64,000 nt of DNA from Haematobacter genomosp. 1. GTDB taxonomy: Bacteria > Pseudomonadota > Alphaproteobacteria > Rhodobacterales > Rhodobacteraceae. The notes beneath the pieces are model-generated. The model was not told the DNA's origin. It saw only the letters and a list, made by a program, of their open reading frames with translations, and ran no database searches. Location: positions 62,001-126,000 of the forward strand of contig NZ_NIPW01000010.1 in NCBI RefSeq assembly GCF_002196855.1. The letters run 5' to 3'. Position 1 is the stretch's first letter. Every line of letters starts with the position of its first letter. Position numbers and translations under genes: made by a program. Below are positions 28,228 to 36,785 of the stretch, in pieces.

Positions 28228-29556
28228 ATGGCCGGAGTGACGAAACCCGCAAGCGCGGCACCGGGTGCCGGCCAAAAGTCCGAGGGGAGGAAAAGTCACC
28301 TCGCGCTCTGGATCGCGGTGGCGCTGGTTCTGGGCGTCGCCGTCGGCGGCTGGTGCCATGCGCAGGCGGCAAGCCCCGAAATGGCGGAGGCCATCGCGGG
28401 GCGGTTCAGCATCGTGACGACCATCTTTCTGCGGCTCATCAAGATGATCATCGCGCCGCTTGTCCTTTCGACCATCGTGTCGGGTATCGCCAGTCTCGGC
28501 GATGCCAAGGCGGTGGGCGGGCTGGCGCTCAGGGCCATGGGCTGGTTTGTCACGGCTTCCCTCGTTTCGCTGCTGATCGGGCTGGTGATGGCGAATATCG
28601 TGCGCCCGGGGGCGGGCCTGAACCTGCCCCTGCCGGCAGGCCGTAGCGCTGAGGGCATTGAAACGAATTCGCTGAGCCTCGGGCAGTTCTTTACCCATGT
28701 GTTTCCCGACAGCATCGTCGCGGCGATGTCGGGAAACGAGGTGCTCCAGATCCTCGTTTTCGCGGTGTTCTTCGGTCTTGCCGTGGGGGCGCTGCCCCGG
28801 GAAAGGGCCGCCCCGATACTCGCGCTTGCCGATGCCGTCGCCGCGGCGATGTTCATCGTCACGGGCTACGTCATGCGCCTTGCGCCGCTGGCCGTCTTTG
28901 CTGCCATGGCGGCGGTGGTGACGGTGCAGGGATTGGGGGTGCTGATCGACTACGGCCGGTTCATCGGCGGGTTCTATCTCGCTCTCTTGCTGCTCTGGGC
29001 CTGTCTGATCGGTGCGGGCCGGCTGTTTCTGGGGCCGAGCGTGTTCCATCTGCTGTCGTTGCTGAAGGAGCCGATGCTCGTCGCCTTCTCCACCGCGTCG
29101 AGCGAGGCGGCCTATCCCAAAACCGTGAGCCAGCTCGAGGCGTTCGGGGTGAGCGGGCGGGTGACGGGATTTGTCCTGCCGCTCGGCTATTCCTTCAATC
29201 TCGACGGGTCGATGATGTACCAGACCTTTGCCGCGCTGTTCATCGCGCAGGCCTATGGGATCGAGATGACCTTCAGCCAGCAGGTCATCATGCTGCTGGT
29301 GATGATGCTCGCGTCAAAGGGGATCGCGGGTGTGCCGCGGGCGTCACTGGTGGTCGTCGCGGCGGTGTCGCCGATGTTCGGCCTCCCGGCGGAGGGCGTG
29401 CTTCTCATTCTCGGCATAGACCAGATCCTCGACATGGGCCGCACCACCACCAATGTGATCGGCAACGGCCTTGCCACAGCGACGGTCGCCCGCTGGCAGG
29501 GCGAGATCGCGCCCCGGCGGAGAGCAGAGACTGCGGGCCGTGACGGCCAGAGGTGA
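28228..29556 (+). CDS. Dicarboxylate/amino acid:cation symporter (DAACS family)
   Basis: This 442-residue membrane protein is of the DctA/GltP type. Conserved segments include IKMIIAPLVLSTIVSGIASLG near the N-terminus, AFSTASSEAAYPKTV, SFNLDGSMMYQTFAALFIAQ, and the substrate/cation site region DQILDMGRTTTNVIGN. It takes up C4-dicarboxylates or acidic amino acids with protons or sodium. Which substrate is used cannot be decided. The start at 28228 follows a GGGGGAAG site. It is monocistronic and convergent with the aldo/keto reductase gene. Confidence 0.92.
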   Translation: MAGVTKPASAAPGAGQKSEGRKSHLALWIAVALVLGVAVGGWCHAQAASPEMAEAIAGRFSIVTTIFLRLIKMIIAPLVLSTIVSGIASLGDAKAVGGLALRAMGWFVTASLVSLLIGLVMANIVRPGAGLNLPLPAGRSAEGIETNSLSLGQFFTHVFPDSIVAAMSGNEVLQILVFAVFFGLAVGALPRERAAPILALADAVAAAMFIVTGYVMRLAPLAVFAAMAAVVTVQGLGVLIDYGRFIGGFYLALLLLWACLIGAGRLFLGPSVFHLLSLLKEPMLVAFSTASSEAAYPKTVSQLEAFGVSGRVTGFVLPLGYSFNLDGSMMYQTFAALFIAQAYGIEMTFSQQVIMLLVMMLASKGIAGVPRASLVVVAAVSPMFGLPAEGVLLILGIDQILDMGRTTTNVIGNGLATATVARWQGEIAPRRRAETAGRDGQR

Positions 29557-29579
29557 TGGACGGCAGGGAAGGACGGAGG

Positions 29580-30416
29580 TTAGATCATCTCCAGCGCGGT
29601 CCGATGGGTGGGCGGCGGGAACAGCGTATCAAGGAAGGTCCGTGTCTCCTCATCCAGCCTGACTTCGAGCGCGCCCGCATTGTCCTCCACATGTGCCACG
29701 CTCCCTGCCTTCGGGATGGGAATGATGCCCGGCCGTTCCAGCAGCCATGCCAGCGCGAGGCGCGCGGGCGAGAGGGAGAGGCTCTCGGCGAGCAACGTGA
29801 ATTCCGGGTGATCAAGAAGCCGTCCCTGTTCGATCGGGCTATAGGCCATTGCCGGTATCCCGCGGGAGGACAGCCACGGCAGCAGATCCCACTCCACCCC
29901 GCGCCGGGTGAGGTTGTAGAGCACCTGATCGGTCTGCCAGCCGAAACCATCCGCTGCCAGCAGCTCCTCCATGTCATCGGTATCGAGATTGCTGACCCCC
30001 CAGCTTCGGATCAGCCCGTCCCGCTTCAGCCGCTCCATGGCGATCACCGTCTCGCCCAGCGGCACGCCCCCCCGCCAGTGAAGCAGGTAAAGGTCCAGCC
30101 GGTCCGTCCCGAGCCGCTTGAGGCTCCCGCGGCAGGCATCCGGCAGACGGGCTTCGGAGGCGTTCTGGGGATAGGCCTTGGAGACGAGAAACACTTCCTC
30201 CCGCCGGCCGCGGATCGCCTCGCCTACCATCTCCTCCGACGCGCCGTCGCCATACATCTCGGCCGTGTCGATCAGCGTGAGGCCGAGATCCAGACCCCTC
30301 CGCAGCGTGGCGATCTCCTCGGCCCGGCGGGACGGGTCTTCCCCCATCATCCAGGTGCCCTGGCCAAGCGGGGCTACCTCTTCCCGGTCGGGGAAGCGTA
30401 TGTCGCGTTCGTTCAT
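29580..30416 (-). CDS. Aldo/keto reductase
   Basis: This 278-residue TIM-barrel NADPH-dependent oxidoreductase starts MNERDIRFPDREEVAPLGQG. It carries the family motif with catalytic Asp and Tyr (GLTLIDTAEMYGDGASEE), a lysine in FLVSKAYPQNA, the histidine segment LDLYLLHWRGG, and C-terminal cofactor residues (IPIPKAGSVAHVEDNAGAL). The physiological substrate is unknown. The start at 30416 has an AAGGAG site; the upstream open frame is antisense to the exonuclease gene. It is divergent from xthA. Confidence 0.93.
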   Translation of the reverse strand: MNERDIRFPDREEVAPLGQGTWMMGEDPSRRAEEIATLRRGLDLGLTLIDTAEMYGDGASEEMVGEAIRGRREEVFLVSKAYPQNASEARLPDACRGSLKRLGTDRLDLYLLHWRGGVPLGETVIAMERLKRDGLIRSWGVSNLDTDDMEELLAADGFGWQTDQVLYNLTRRGVEWDLLPWLSSRGIPAMAYSPIEQGRLLDHPEFTLLAESLSLSPARLALAWLLERPGIIPIPKAGSVAHVEDNAGALEVRLDEETRTFLDTLFPPPTHRTALEMI

Positions 30417-30519
30417 CTGCGTCTCCTTCTGCACGGGAACAATGCGCGCCGTCCCGTTAAGGTTCATCTTCTTGGCCTTCGGCGGCGAGAAGGATACAAC
30501 GATGCGTCGGAGGTGCCGC

Positions 30520-31299
30520 ATGAAGATCGCAAGTTTCAACATAAACGGGGTTCGCGCACGGATCGAGGCGCTCACCGCCTGGCTTGGCGAGGCGCGTCCC
30601 GATGTCGTCGTCCTGCAGGAGATCAAGACCGTGGACGAGGGTTTCCCGCGCGAAGCGATCGAGGACATGGGCTACAACGTGGAAACCCACGGCCAGAAGG
30701 GCTTCAACGGGGTGGCGATCCTGTCGAAATATCCGCTCGAGGATGTGACCCGCGGCCTGCCGGGCGACGAGAGCGACGAGCAGGCCCGATGGATCGAGGC
30801 GACGGTGGCGGCGACGCGGCCTGTCCGGGTCTGCGGGCTTTACCTGCCCAACGGCAATCCCGCGCCGGGGCCGAAATACGACTACAAGCTCGCCTGGATG
30901 GAGCGGCTGGAGGCCCGCGCGCGCGACCTGCTGACGCTGGAGGATCCCGCGGTGCTGGCTGGCGATTACAACGTCATTCCCGACCCGCGCGACGCCAAGC
31001 GCCCCGAGGCCTGGGTGAAGGACGCGCTGTTCCTGCCCGAGACGCGCGCCGCCTTCCGCAAGCTGCTGGCGCTCGGCTACACCGACGCGTTCCGCGCGCG
31101 CAATCAATCCGCCGGCCAATATACCTTCTGGGACTATCAGGCGGGTGCCTGGCGCCGCGATGACGGTATCCGCATAGACCACCTGCTGCTCACTCCGCAG
31201 GCCGCCGACCTGCTGTCCGATTGCCGGATCGACAAGCAGGTCCGGGCAGGGGAGAAACCCTCCGACCATGTCCCGATCTGGATCGAGCTTGACGCCTGA
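30520..31299 (+). CDS. xthA: Exodeoxyribonuclease III
   Basis: This 259-residue endonuclease/exonuclease/phosphatase-fold protein begins [22 protein letters not shown]. It has the metal-binding glutamate in VVVLQEIKT, the catalytic segment LYLPNGNP, the DYNV motif ([14 protein letters not shown]), and the terminal [10 protein letters not shown] with the catalytic histidine. It cleaves AP sites and trims 3' ends during base excision repair. The start at 30520 follows GGAGG. It lies 57 bp ahead of tRNA-Arg. Confidence 0.95.
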   Translation: MKIASFNINGVRARIEALTAWLGEARPDVVVLQEIKTVDEGFPREAIEDMGYNVETHGQKGFNGVAILSKYPLEDVTRGLPGDESDEQARWIEATVAATRPVRVCGLYLPNGNPAPGPKYDYKLAWMERLEARARDLLTLEDPAVLAGDYNVIPDPRDAKRPEAWVKDALFLPETRAAFRKLLALGYTDAFRARNQSAGQYTFWDYQAGAWRRDDGIRIDHLLLTPQAADLLSDCRIDKQVRAGEKPSDHVPIWIELDA

Positions 31300-31355
31300 C
31301 CGCAGAAAACCCGTTGCACCCGCCCCGGAGGCCGGTTAAGAGACGCACCAGACGC

Positions 31356-31432
31356 GCACCCGTAGCTCAGCTGGATAGAGTGCTGCCCTCCGAAGGCAGA
31401 GGTCACAGGTTCGAATCCTGTCGGGTGCGCCA
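31356..31432 (+). tRNA. tRNA-Arg (anticodon CCG)
   Basis: The full cloverleaf can be folded by eye. The acceptor arm GCACCCG pairs with CGGGTGC, the D-arm is GCTC/GAGT, and the anticodon stem CTGCC/GGCAG closes loop CTCCGAA with anticodon CCG at 31390-31392. The T-arm is ACAGG/CCTGT with loop TTCGAAT. Discriminator G and an encoded CCA follow, for 77 nt in total. It decodes CGG. The decayed integrase fragment directly downstream suggests its 3' end served as an attachment site. Confidence 0.97.
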
Positions 31433-31449
31433 ATAACTTCCTGAGATCG

Positions 31450-31850
31450 TTACTGTTTCGGATTAGGCTTGGCCTTGCCCCCGGCTTCGTTTCGTGGGCC
31501 AGCCCATGAAGCCTTCTTTTCCATGGCCCGAACGGCGCTGCCTTGGTGGTCGGGATGGTGGTGACCATGGACCGATTCGAGTGTCTGCAGGCTGACCCCG
31601 AAATACCCCGCGACATCCCACTTGTCGGCTCCAGCCTGCATAGCCCATGTGATGGCGCAGGGTGTGGGGTGTCACGTCCGAGAAATCGAGTGTCACGCCT
31701 TTCTCGGCTGCAATCTCGGCTAGTCTGATGAAGTCACGCGCCGGACGGTCAACCACGGTTTGCAGTCGCGGCGGAGGGCGGCCCCTTGTGCGAACAAGCG
31801 GGCCAGCTTCGTCTCGTCCAAGTCTACTGCTCCGTGATATGGCTCACTCT
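31450..31850 (-). pseudogene. Site-specific (tyrosine) integrase, C-terminal fragment, frameshifted
   Basis: Three minus-strand frames in succession join into one integrase C-terminus: AVDLDETKLARLFAQGAALR (31770-31830 region), then [20 protein letters not shown] through DVTPHTLRH, then after a frameshift [20 protein letters not shown] followed by [19 protein letters not shown]. The HTLRH arginine motif and GHHHPD box are typical of phage/island integrases. The N-terminal catalytic part is missing and at least two frameshifts are present, so it is inactive. It lies 17 bp from the end of tRNA-Arg, the usual position for such genes. Confidence 0.82.
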
Positions 31851-31941
31851 TTGAGAACAGGTTACCACAGCGGATTGTCTGAACTTTATTCGTGTGTCCG
31901 AACATATTTTACGCCGACAAGAACTACCGCGAAAGGGCCGC

Positions 31942-33759
31942 CTACTCCACCGTCACGGATTTCGCCAGGTTACGGGGCTGATCGACGTCGGTGCCCTTTG
32001 CGACGGCGGTGTGGTAGGCGATGAGTTGCGCCGGTACTGCGTAGAGGATCGGGGCGAAGGGCGCAGGCACTTCGGGCATGTGTATCGTAGCGGCGACGCC
32101 GGGCCCTGCTTCGTGAATGCCCTGATGGTCGGAGATGAGCAACACCTTGCCCTTGCGCGCCATCACTTCCTGCATGTTGGAGACGGTCTTGTCGAAAAGC
32201 GCGTCTCGCGGGGCCATCACGATCACCGGCATGGTTTCGTCGATCAGGGCGATGGGCCCATGCTTCAACTCGCCTGCTGCATAACCTTCGGCATGTATGT
32301 AGCTGATCTCCTTTAGTTTCAACGCGCCTTCGAGAGCAAGGGGGAACATGGGCCCACGCCCGATGAAGAGCGCGTCCTTGGCTTCGGAGAGCTGACGGGC
32401 GAGGCGCTCGATCTGATCGGATTGGCCGATGGCGGTGTTGAGCAGGCCGGGCAGGCTGCGGAGTGCCGCGATATGGCCGCGCAGTTCCTCAGGGGAGATG
32501 CGGCCCCGATCCACCCCCGCCCGCAGCGCGAGCAGCGCGAGGATCAGAAGCTGACAGGTGAACGCCTTGGTCGAGGCCACGCCGATCTCGACCCCGGCGA
32601 GGATCGGCAGCGCGCCATCCGCTTCCCGCGCGATGGTGGAGGTGGCGACGTTCACGATACCCACCGTCTGCGCGACCTGACCCTGCGCATGGCGGAGCGC
32701 GGCGAGCGTATCGGCGGTCTCCCCCGACTGGCTGACGAAGAACGCCAGCGATCTGGGCGACAGCACCGGCTCGCGATAACGGAACTCCGAGGCGAAGTCG
32801 GTATCCACCGGCAGGCCCGCGAGTTGCTCGAACCAGTATTTCGCCACCTGACAGGCGATATAGGCGGTGCCGCAGGCAGACATCGCCACCCGGTCCGCGC
32901 TGGCGAAATCAATCTCGATGGGCAGCACGATTTCCCCATCGGCATTGATGTAGTGGGAGAGCGCGTCGCCCAGCACCACCGGCTGTTCGGCGATCTCCTT
33001 GGCCATGAAGTGCTTGTAGCCGGCCTTTTCGATCCGCGCGGCATCCATGCGGATCGTCTCCATCTTGCGGTTCGCGCGCCGCCCCGCCGCATCATAGATG
33101 ACGGCACCGGAGCGGCGGATCACGGCCCGGTCGCCTTCCTCCAGATAGGTGATCCGGTCGGTCATGGGGGCGAGGGCGATGGCGTCGGACCCCACGAACA
33201 TCTCGCCGTCGCCATGCCCGATGGCGAGGGGCGAGCCCTTGCGCGCGACGATCATCAGATCCTCCTCGCCGTCGAACAGGAACCCCAGCGCAAAGGCGCC
33301 CTCCAGCCGCGCCACCGTTGCGGCGGTGGCGGCGTCGGCATCCATGCCGGTCTCCATATAACTGCGGGTGAGGGCGGCCACGATCTCCGTATCCGTGTCG
33401 GAATCGAAGCTGTACCCCTGTTCCTCCAGTTCGGCCTTCAGCGCGCGAAAGTTCTCGATGATGCCGTTATGCACGACCGCGACCCCGCCCGAGACATGCG
33501 GATGCGCGTTGCGGACGGAGGGCGCGCCATGGGTGGCCCAGCGGGTGTGACCGATGCCGGACTTGCCCGCCAGCGGCTCATGCACCAGCAGGTCCGACAG
33601 ATGGACGAGCTTGCCCGTCGCCCGCCGCCGGTCAAGATGGCCGTGGTTGATCGTGGCGATACCCGCGCTGTCATAGCCGCGGTATTCGAGCCGCCGCAGC
33701 GCTTCCACCAGCATGGGGGCGACTTCATGATGGCCCAGAACGCCGACGATACCACACAT
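31942..33759 (-). CDS. glmS: Glutamine-fructose-6-phosphate aminotransferase (isomerizing)
   Basis: This 605-residue protein makes glucosamine-6-phosphate for cell-wall precursors. Cys2 (MCGIVGVLG) is the glutaminase nucleophile of the N-terminal Ntn domain (~1-220). Two SIS sugar-isomerase domains follow, with SQSGETADTLAAL and EGALKLKEISYIHAEGYAAGELKHGP. The C-terminus DQPRNLAKSVTVE is typical. The start at 33759 is set by the required N-terminal Met-Cys. It follows glmU with one base between, so the two steps to UDP-GlcNAc are co-expressed. Confidence 0.97.
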   Translation of the reverse strand: MCGIVGVLGHHEVAPMLVEALRRLEYRGYDSAGIATINHGHLDRRRATGKLVHLSDLLVHEPLAGKSGIGHTRWATHGAPSVRNAHPHVSGGVAVVHNGIIENFRALKAELEEQGYSFDSDTDTEIVAALTRSYMETGMDADAATAATVARLEGAFALGFLFDGEEDLMIVARKGSPLAIGHGDGEMFVGSDAIALAPMTDRITYLEEGDRAVIRRSGAVIYDAAGRRANRKMETIRMDAARIEKAGYKHFMAKEIAEQPVVLGDALSHYINADGEIVLPIEIDFASADRVAMSACGTAYIACQVAKYWFEQLAGLPVDTDFASEFRYREPVLSPRSLAFFVSQSGETADTLAALRHAQGQVAQTVGIVNVATSTIAREADGALPILAGVEIGVASTKAFTCQLLILALLALRAGVDRGRISPEELRGHIAALRSLPGLLNTAIGQSDQIERLARQLSEAKDALFIGRGPMFPLALEGALKLKEISYIHAEGYAAGELKHGPIALIDETMPVIVMAPRDALFDKTVSNMQEVMARKGKVLLISDHQGIHEAGPGVAATIHMPEVPAPFAPILYAVPAQLIAYHTAVAKGTDVDQPRNLAKSVTVE

Positions 33760-33760
33760 G

Positions 33761-35110
33761 TCACTTGCCTCCCTTGGCGCGCTTTGCTGCGCGGAGCCGT
33801 TCAAAGAACCGCAGGGCGAAGCCGGGCTTCACCTCCTGCTTGGCGCGGGCGACGCCGAGAGCGCCTGCCGGAACATCCGCCGTGATGACCGAGCCGGTCG
33901 CGGTCATCGCATCGTCGCCGATCCGCACGGGGGCGACCAGCATGGTGTCCGATCCGATGAACACCCGCGCACCGATTTCCGTCCGGTGCTTGTTCACGCC
34001 GTCGTAGTTGCAGGTGATGGTGCCCGCGCCGATGTTCGTCTCCTCACCCACGCTCGCATCGCCGATATAGGTGAGATGGTTGACCTTGGCGCCCTGCGCG
34101 ATGGTGGCGTTCTTTATCTCGACGAAGTTGCCGACATGGACCCCTTCGGCCAGTTCCGCGCCGGGGCGCAGCCGGGCGAAAGGCCCGATCGTCGCGCCTT
34201 CCGAGACGTGGCATCCCTCCAGATGCGAAAAGCCCCGGATGCGCGCGCCGGATTCCACCGTGACGCCCGGCGCGAAGATCACGTTCGGCTCCACCACGGT
34301 GTCACGGCCAATGGCGGTGTCCCAGGAGAAATGCACTGTGGCGGGATCGAGCAGCGTCACGCCGTTCTCCGCCGCCTCCCCGCGGGCGCGGGCCTGAAAG
34401 GCGGCCTCCGCCGTGGCGAGCTGGGCGCGGGTGTTCACGCCCATCGTCTCCACTTCGGCACAGGTGACGGCGGTGGCGGACAGCCCCTGCGCCCGGCCGA
34501 GCGCCACGATATCGGTCAGGTAGTATTCGCCCGCCGCATTTTCGTTGCCGACCTCGGAGACGAGCCGCATCAGCGTGGCCGCATCGGCACAGAGCACCCC
34601 GCTGTTGCACAGCCCGATCCGGCGTTCGCTCTCCGTCGCATCCTTGTATTCAACGATGCGGAGCAGCGTGTCGCCCTCCATCACCAGACGGCCATAGCGT
34701 CCGGGATCCGCCGCCTCGAAGCCCAGCACGACGATATCGTGCTGCTTCCGTGCGGCGAGCATCTCCTCAAGCGTCTCGGCGCGGATGAAGGGCGTATCGC
34801 CGTAGAGCACGATGGCGTTGCCGGCAAAGCCCTCCAGCATCGGCGCGGCCTGCAGCACGGCATGGGCGGTGCCGAGCTGTTCGGCCTGCTCCACAGTGCG
34901 GACATGCTCGTCAAACTCCGCCACGACTCTGGCAACCGCAGCTCCGCCATGGCCCGTCACGACCACGCTGCGCTCCGGCTCCAGCGGAGCGGCGGAGAGC
35001 AGCGCATGGACCACAAGCGGCGCGCCCCCCACTTCGTGCAGAACCTTGGGCAGGTCCGAATTCATTCGCGTTCCCTGACCTGCTGCCAGAACGATGAGTG
35101 CCGTCGCCAT
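33761..35110 (-). CDS. glmU: Bifunctional GlcNAc-1-phosphate uridyltransferase / GlcN-1-phosphate acetyltransferase
   Basis: This 449-residue protein converts glucosamine-1-phosphate to UDP-N-acetylglucosamine. The N-terminal pyrophosphorylase domain carries LAAGQGTRMNSDLPKVLHEVGG, and the C-terminal half is a left-handed beta-helix acetyltransferase (VNHLTYIGDASVGEETNIGAGTITCNYDG). The start at 35110 gives the conserved MATALIVLAAGQGT opening. It leads directly into glmS and is divergent from gph. Confidence 0.97.
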   Translation of the reverse strand: MATALIVLAAGQGTRMNSDLPKVLHEVGGAPLVVHALLSAAPLEPERSVVVTGHGGAAVARVVAEFDEHVRTVEQAEQLGTAHAVLQAAPMLEGFAGNAIVLYGDTPFIRAETLEEMLAARKQHDIVVLGFEAADPGRYGRLVMEGDTLLRIVEYKDATESERRIGLCNSGVLCADAATLMRLVSEVGNENAAGEYYLTDIVALGRAQGLSATAVTCAEVETMGVNTRAQLATAEAAFQARARGEAAENGVTLLDPATVHFSWDTAIGRDTVVEPNVIFAPGVTVESGARIRGFSHLEGCHVSEGATIGPFARLRPGAELAEGVHVGNFVEIKNATIAQGAKVNHLTYIGDASVGEETNIGAGTITCNYDGVNKHRTEIGARVFIGSDTMLVAPVRIGDDAMTATGSVITADVPAGALGVARAKQEVKPGFALRFFERLRAAKRAKGGK

Positions 35111-35215
35111 ACGTCTGATCTTCCCTTCCTGTCGCGCCCGTTTTACCGAGAGCCTCGCCTGCCGCAAGAGCGCGGGCCATCACATGAATTTACGGGACGT
35201 TTCAAGGAGCGGCGG

Positions 35216-35884
35216 ATGCGGACGGTGATCTTCGATCTGGATGGAACGCTGGCGGACACATCCGCCGACCTGATCGCCGCCGCCAACGCCTGTTTCCAGG
35301 CACGGGGGGAGGGGTCGCCGCTTGATCCCGTCGCGGATACCGGAACGGCTTTCGCAGGGGGGCGCGCCATGCTCCGGCTCGGCCTCTCGCGGCTGGGGCG
35401 GGAATGGAGCGAGGCGGATGTGGATGCCGATTTCCCCCTGCTGCTCAAGGCCTATGGTGAGGATATCGACCGCCACACCCGCCTCTATCCCGGTGCGGTA
35501 GAGGCGGTGGAGGCGCTCCGCCGGAGGGGGGACAGGGTGGGCATCTGCACCAACAAGCCCGAGGGGCTGGCGGAGACGCTTCTTGTCCGGCTCGGCGTGC
35601 GGGAACTGTTCCAGTCGCTGATCGGCGCCGACACGCTTGCCAGCCGCAAACCCGACCCGGAACCTTACCGGCAGTCTGTCCTCCGCGCGGGGGGGGAGGT
35701 CGGCCGCTCGCTTCTTGTCGGGGATACGGTGACGGACCGGAACACCGCGCGGGCGGCGGGCGTGCCTGTGGTGCTGGTCACGTTCGGTCCCGAAGGCCCC
35801 GGTATCGCCCGGCTGGAGCCGGATGCCCTGCTCGATGACTATGCCGCACTGCCGGAGTTGTTGGAGCGCCTTCTGCCGCTGTGA
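35216..35884 (+). CDS. gph: Phosphoglycolate phosphatase-like HAD hydrolase
   Basis: This 222-residue HAD-superfamily protein has motif I DLDGTLADT (Asp nucleophile at residue 7), motif II in GICTNKPEG, and motifs III/IV around SRKPDPEPY and LVGDTVTDRNTAR. Members of this subfamily dephosphorylate phosphoglycolate or related small phosphates. The start at 35216 follows AAGGAG. The long upstream open frame is antisense to glmU and is excluded. Its position beside glmU-glmS fits Rhodobacterales synteny as I remember it. Exact substrate is inferred. Confidence 0.88.
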   Translation: MRTVIFDLDGTLADTSADLIAAANACFQARGEGSPLDPVADTGTAFAGGRAMLRLGLSRLGREWSEADVDADFPLLLKAYGEDIDRHTRLYPGAVEAVEALRRRGDRVGICTNKPEGLAETLLVRLGVRELFQSLIGADTLASRKPDPEPYRQSVLRAGGEVGRSLLVGDTVTDRNTARAAGVPVVLVTFGPEGPGIARLEPDALLDDYAALPELLERLLPL

Positions 35885-35982
35885 TCTCTTTTTCGCGACC
35901 GCTTCGGCGATCAGGAACATCGCCGCTCGCCCGCTGTTGTTATCCTGCCAGCCAGACTGGCGAGGAGTTGGAGGAACTCACA

Positions 35983-36174
35983 ATGGCAACCAATCAACAT
36001 GGCTCGTCCGACAAGGACAAGAAGAGCGGCCAGATGAAGCAGGATATGGATCACAACAAGGGTGGTCAGCAAGGCGGCTCCAAGTCGTCCAACCCCGGGA
36101 ACTTCGCCAATGATCGCGAACGCGCGTCAGAAGCGGGCCGGAAGGGCGGCGAATCCTCGCACGGGAAAAGCTGA
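35983..36174 (+). CDS. KGG-repeat stress-induced small protein
   Basis: This 63-residue, highly hydrophilic protein is rich in Lys, Gly, Ser, Gln and Asn. It has the KGG motifs of the con-10/GsiB-like stress family, for example HNKGGQQGGSK and GRKGGESSHGKS, and the NFANDRERASEAGRKGG segment. It lacks a hydrophobic core and is probably intrinsically disordered. Such proteins accumulate under desiccation or general stress. A GGAGG site precedes the ATG, and a strong terminator follows. Confidence 0.88.
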   Translation: MATNQHGSSDKDKKSGQMKQDMDHNKGGQQGGSKSSNPGNFANDRERASEAGRKGGESSHGKS

Positions 36175-36193
36175 TCCAAGGGTTGCAAGAAAG

Positions 36194-36223
36194 GCCGGCC
36201 GGGCATACCCGGCCGGCGTTTTC
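36194..36223 (+). terminator. Rho-independent terminator after the KGG protein gene
   Basis: A perfect 10-bp stem, GCCGGCCGGG (36194-36203) with CCCGGCCGGC (36208-36217), closes a 4-base loop CATA and is followed by GTTTTC. It lies 20 bp past the stop and can also end the convergent creA transcript only weakly, as no A-run precedes it. Confidence 0.85.
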
Positions 36224-36243
36224 ATGTGCGCTGCAGCGGTATT

Positions 36244-36687
36244 TCAGTCGAGCGGTACGGTGGAGATCGCCATCTTGGCGGACCCCTCCACCACCTGATC
36301 GCCATGCGAGACATAGATCAGCGTGCGATGCGCCTCATCATATATCCGGCGCACCTTCAGCGATTTGAAGATGATCGACCGCCGCTCGCTGAAGACTTCC
36401 TCTCCCTTTGGTCCCTTTTCGATGTCTCCCAGCGTCACCGGCCCCACTTTGCCGCAGGAGATGGCGGAGTTCGACGGATCCTCGAACCAGTTGCCCTGAC
36501 GCAGACGGTCGATCGTTGACCGGCTGAAGTAGGCGACATGGCAGGTCACGCCCTGCACCTTCGGGTCGTCGAACGCCTCCACCACCACATCATTCCCCAT
36601 CCAGTCCACCCCTATGCGGCCGACCTCTTCCGCAAAGGCGGCGGTGGCCGCGAACAACATCGAAAGGGCAATAACGATACGGCGCAT
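36244..36687 (-). CDS. creA: CreA-family periplasmic protein
   Basis: This 147-residue protein has a signal peptide (MRRIVIALSMLFAATAAFA). The CreA-like body has VVVEAFDDPKVQGVTCHVAYFSR, SNSAISCGKVGPVTLGDIEKG and SIIFKSLKVRRIYDEAHRTL. CreA is conserved in Gram-negatives, but its biochemical role is unknown. The start at 36687 is preferred over an ATG 12 bases upstream because GGAG lies six bases before it. It is divergent from the isovaleryl-CoA dehydrogenase gene, with a 98-bp shared upstream region. Confidence 0.9.
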   Translation of the reverse strand: MRRIVIALSMLFAATAAFAEEVGRIGVDWMGNDVVVEAFDDPKVQGVTCHVAYFSRSTIDRLRQGNWFEDPSNSAISCGKVGPVTLGDIEKGPKGEEVFSERRSIIFKSLKVRRIYDEAHRTLIYVSHGDQVVEGSAKMAISTVPLD

Positions 36688-36721
36688 GGGGGTCTCCATT
36701 TCGGCCCGATCATTTGCGCGA

Positions 36722-36750
36722 TTGACCGGGTGCGAGGCCAGCGATATTTA
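36722..36750 (+). promoter_or_regulatory. Candidate sigma70-type promoter of the liu operon
   Basis: TTGACC (36722-36727), a 17-base spacer and TATTTA (36745-36750) form a well-spaced promoter, ending 35 bp before the first ATG. It is the best promoter match seen in the window. A palindrome begins at its last base. Confidence 0.55.
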
Positions 36751-36767
36751 TTGAACACACGTTCAAT
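36750..36767. promoter_or_regulatory. Palindromic operator at the liu operon start
   Basis: ATTGAACACACGTTCAAT is a perfect inverted repeat, arms ATTGAAC and GTTCAAT around ACAC. It starts at the last base of the -10 element and covers the expected transcription start, the classical position for a repressor. TetR- and MerR-type regulators control branched-chain degradation in proteobacteria. The site does not obviously match the LiuR site I remember, and no regulator gene is in the window. Confidence 0.6.
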
Positions 36768-36785
36768 TCCGGGGAGGGAATCGGG

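Noticed and set aside
33758-35215. Plus-strand extension upstream of gph
   Set aside because: It is antisense to glmU. The HAD motif begins right after the ATG at 35216 with a good ribosome-binding site.
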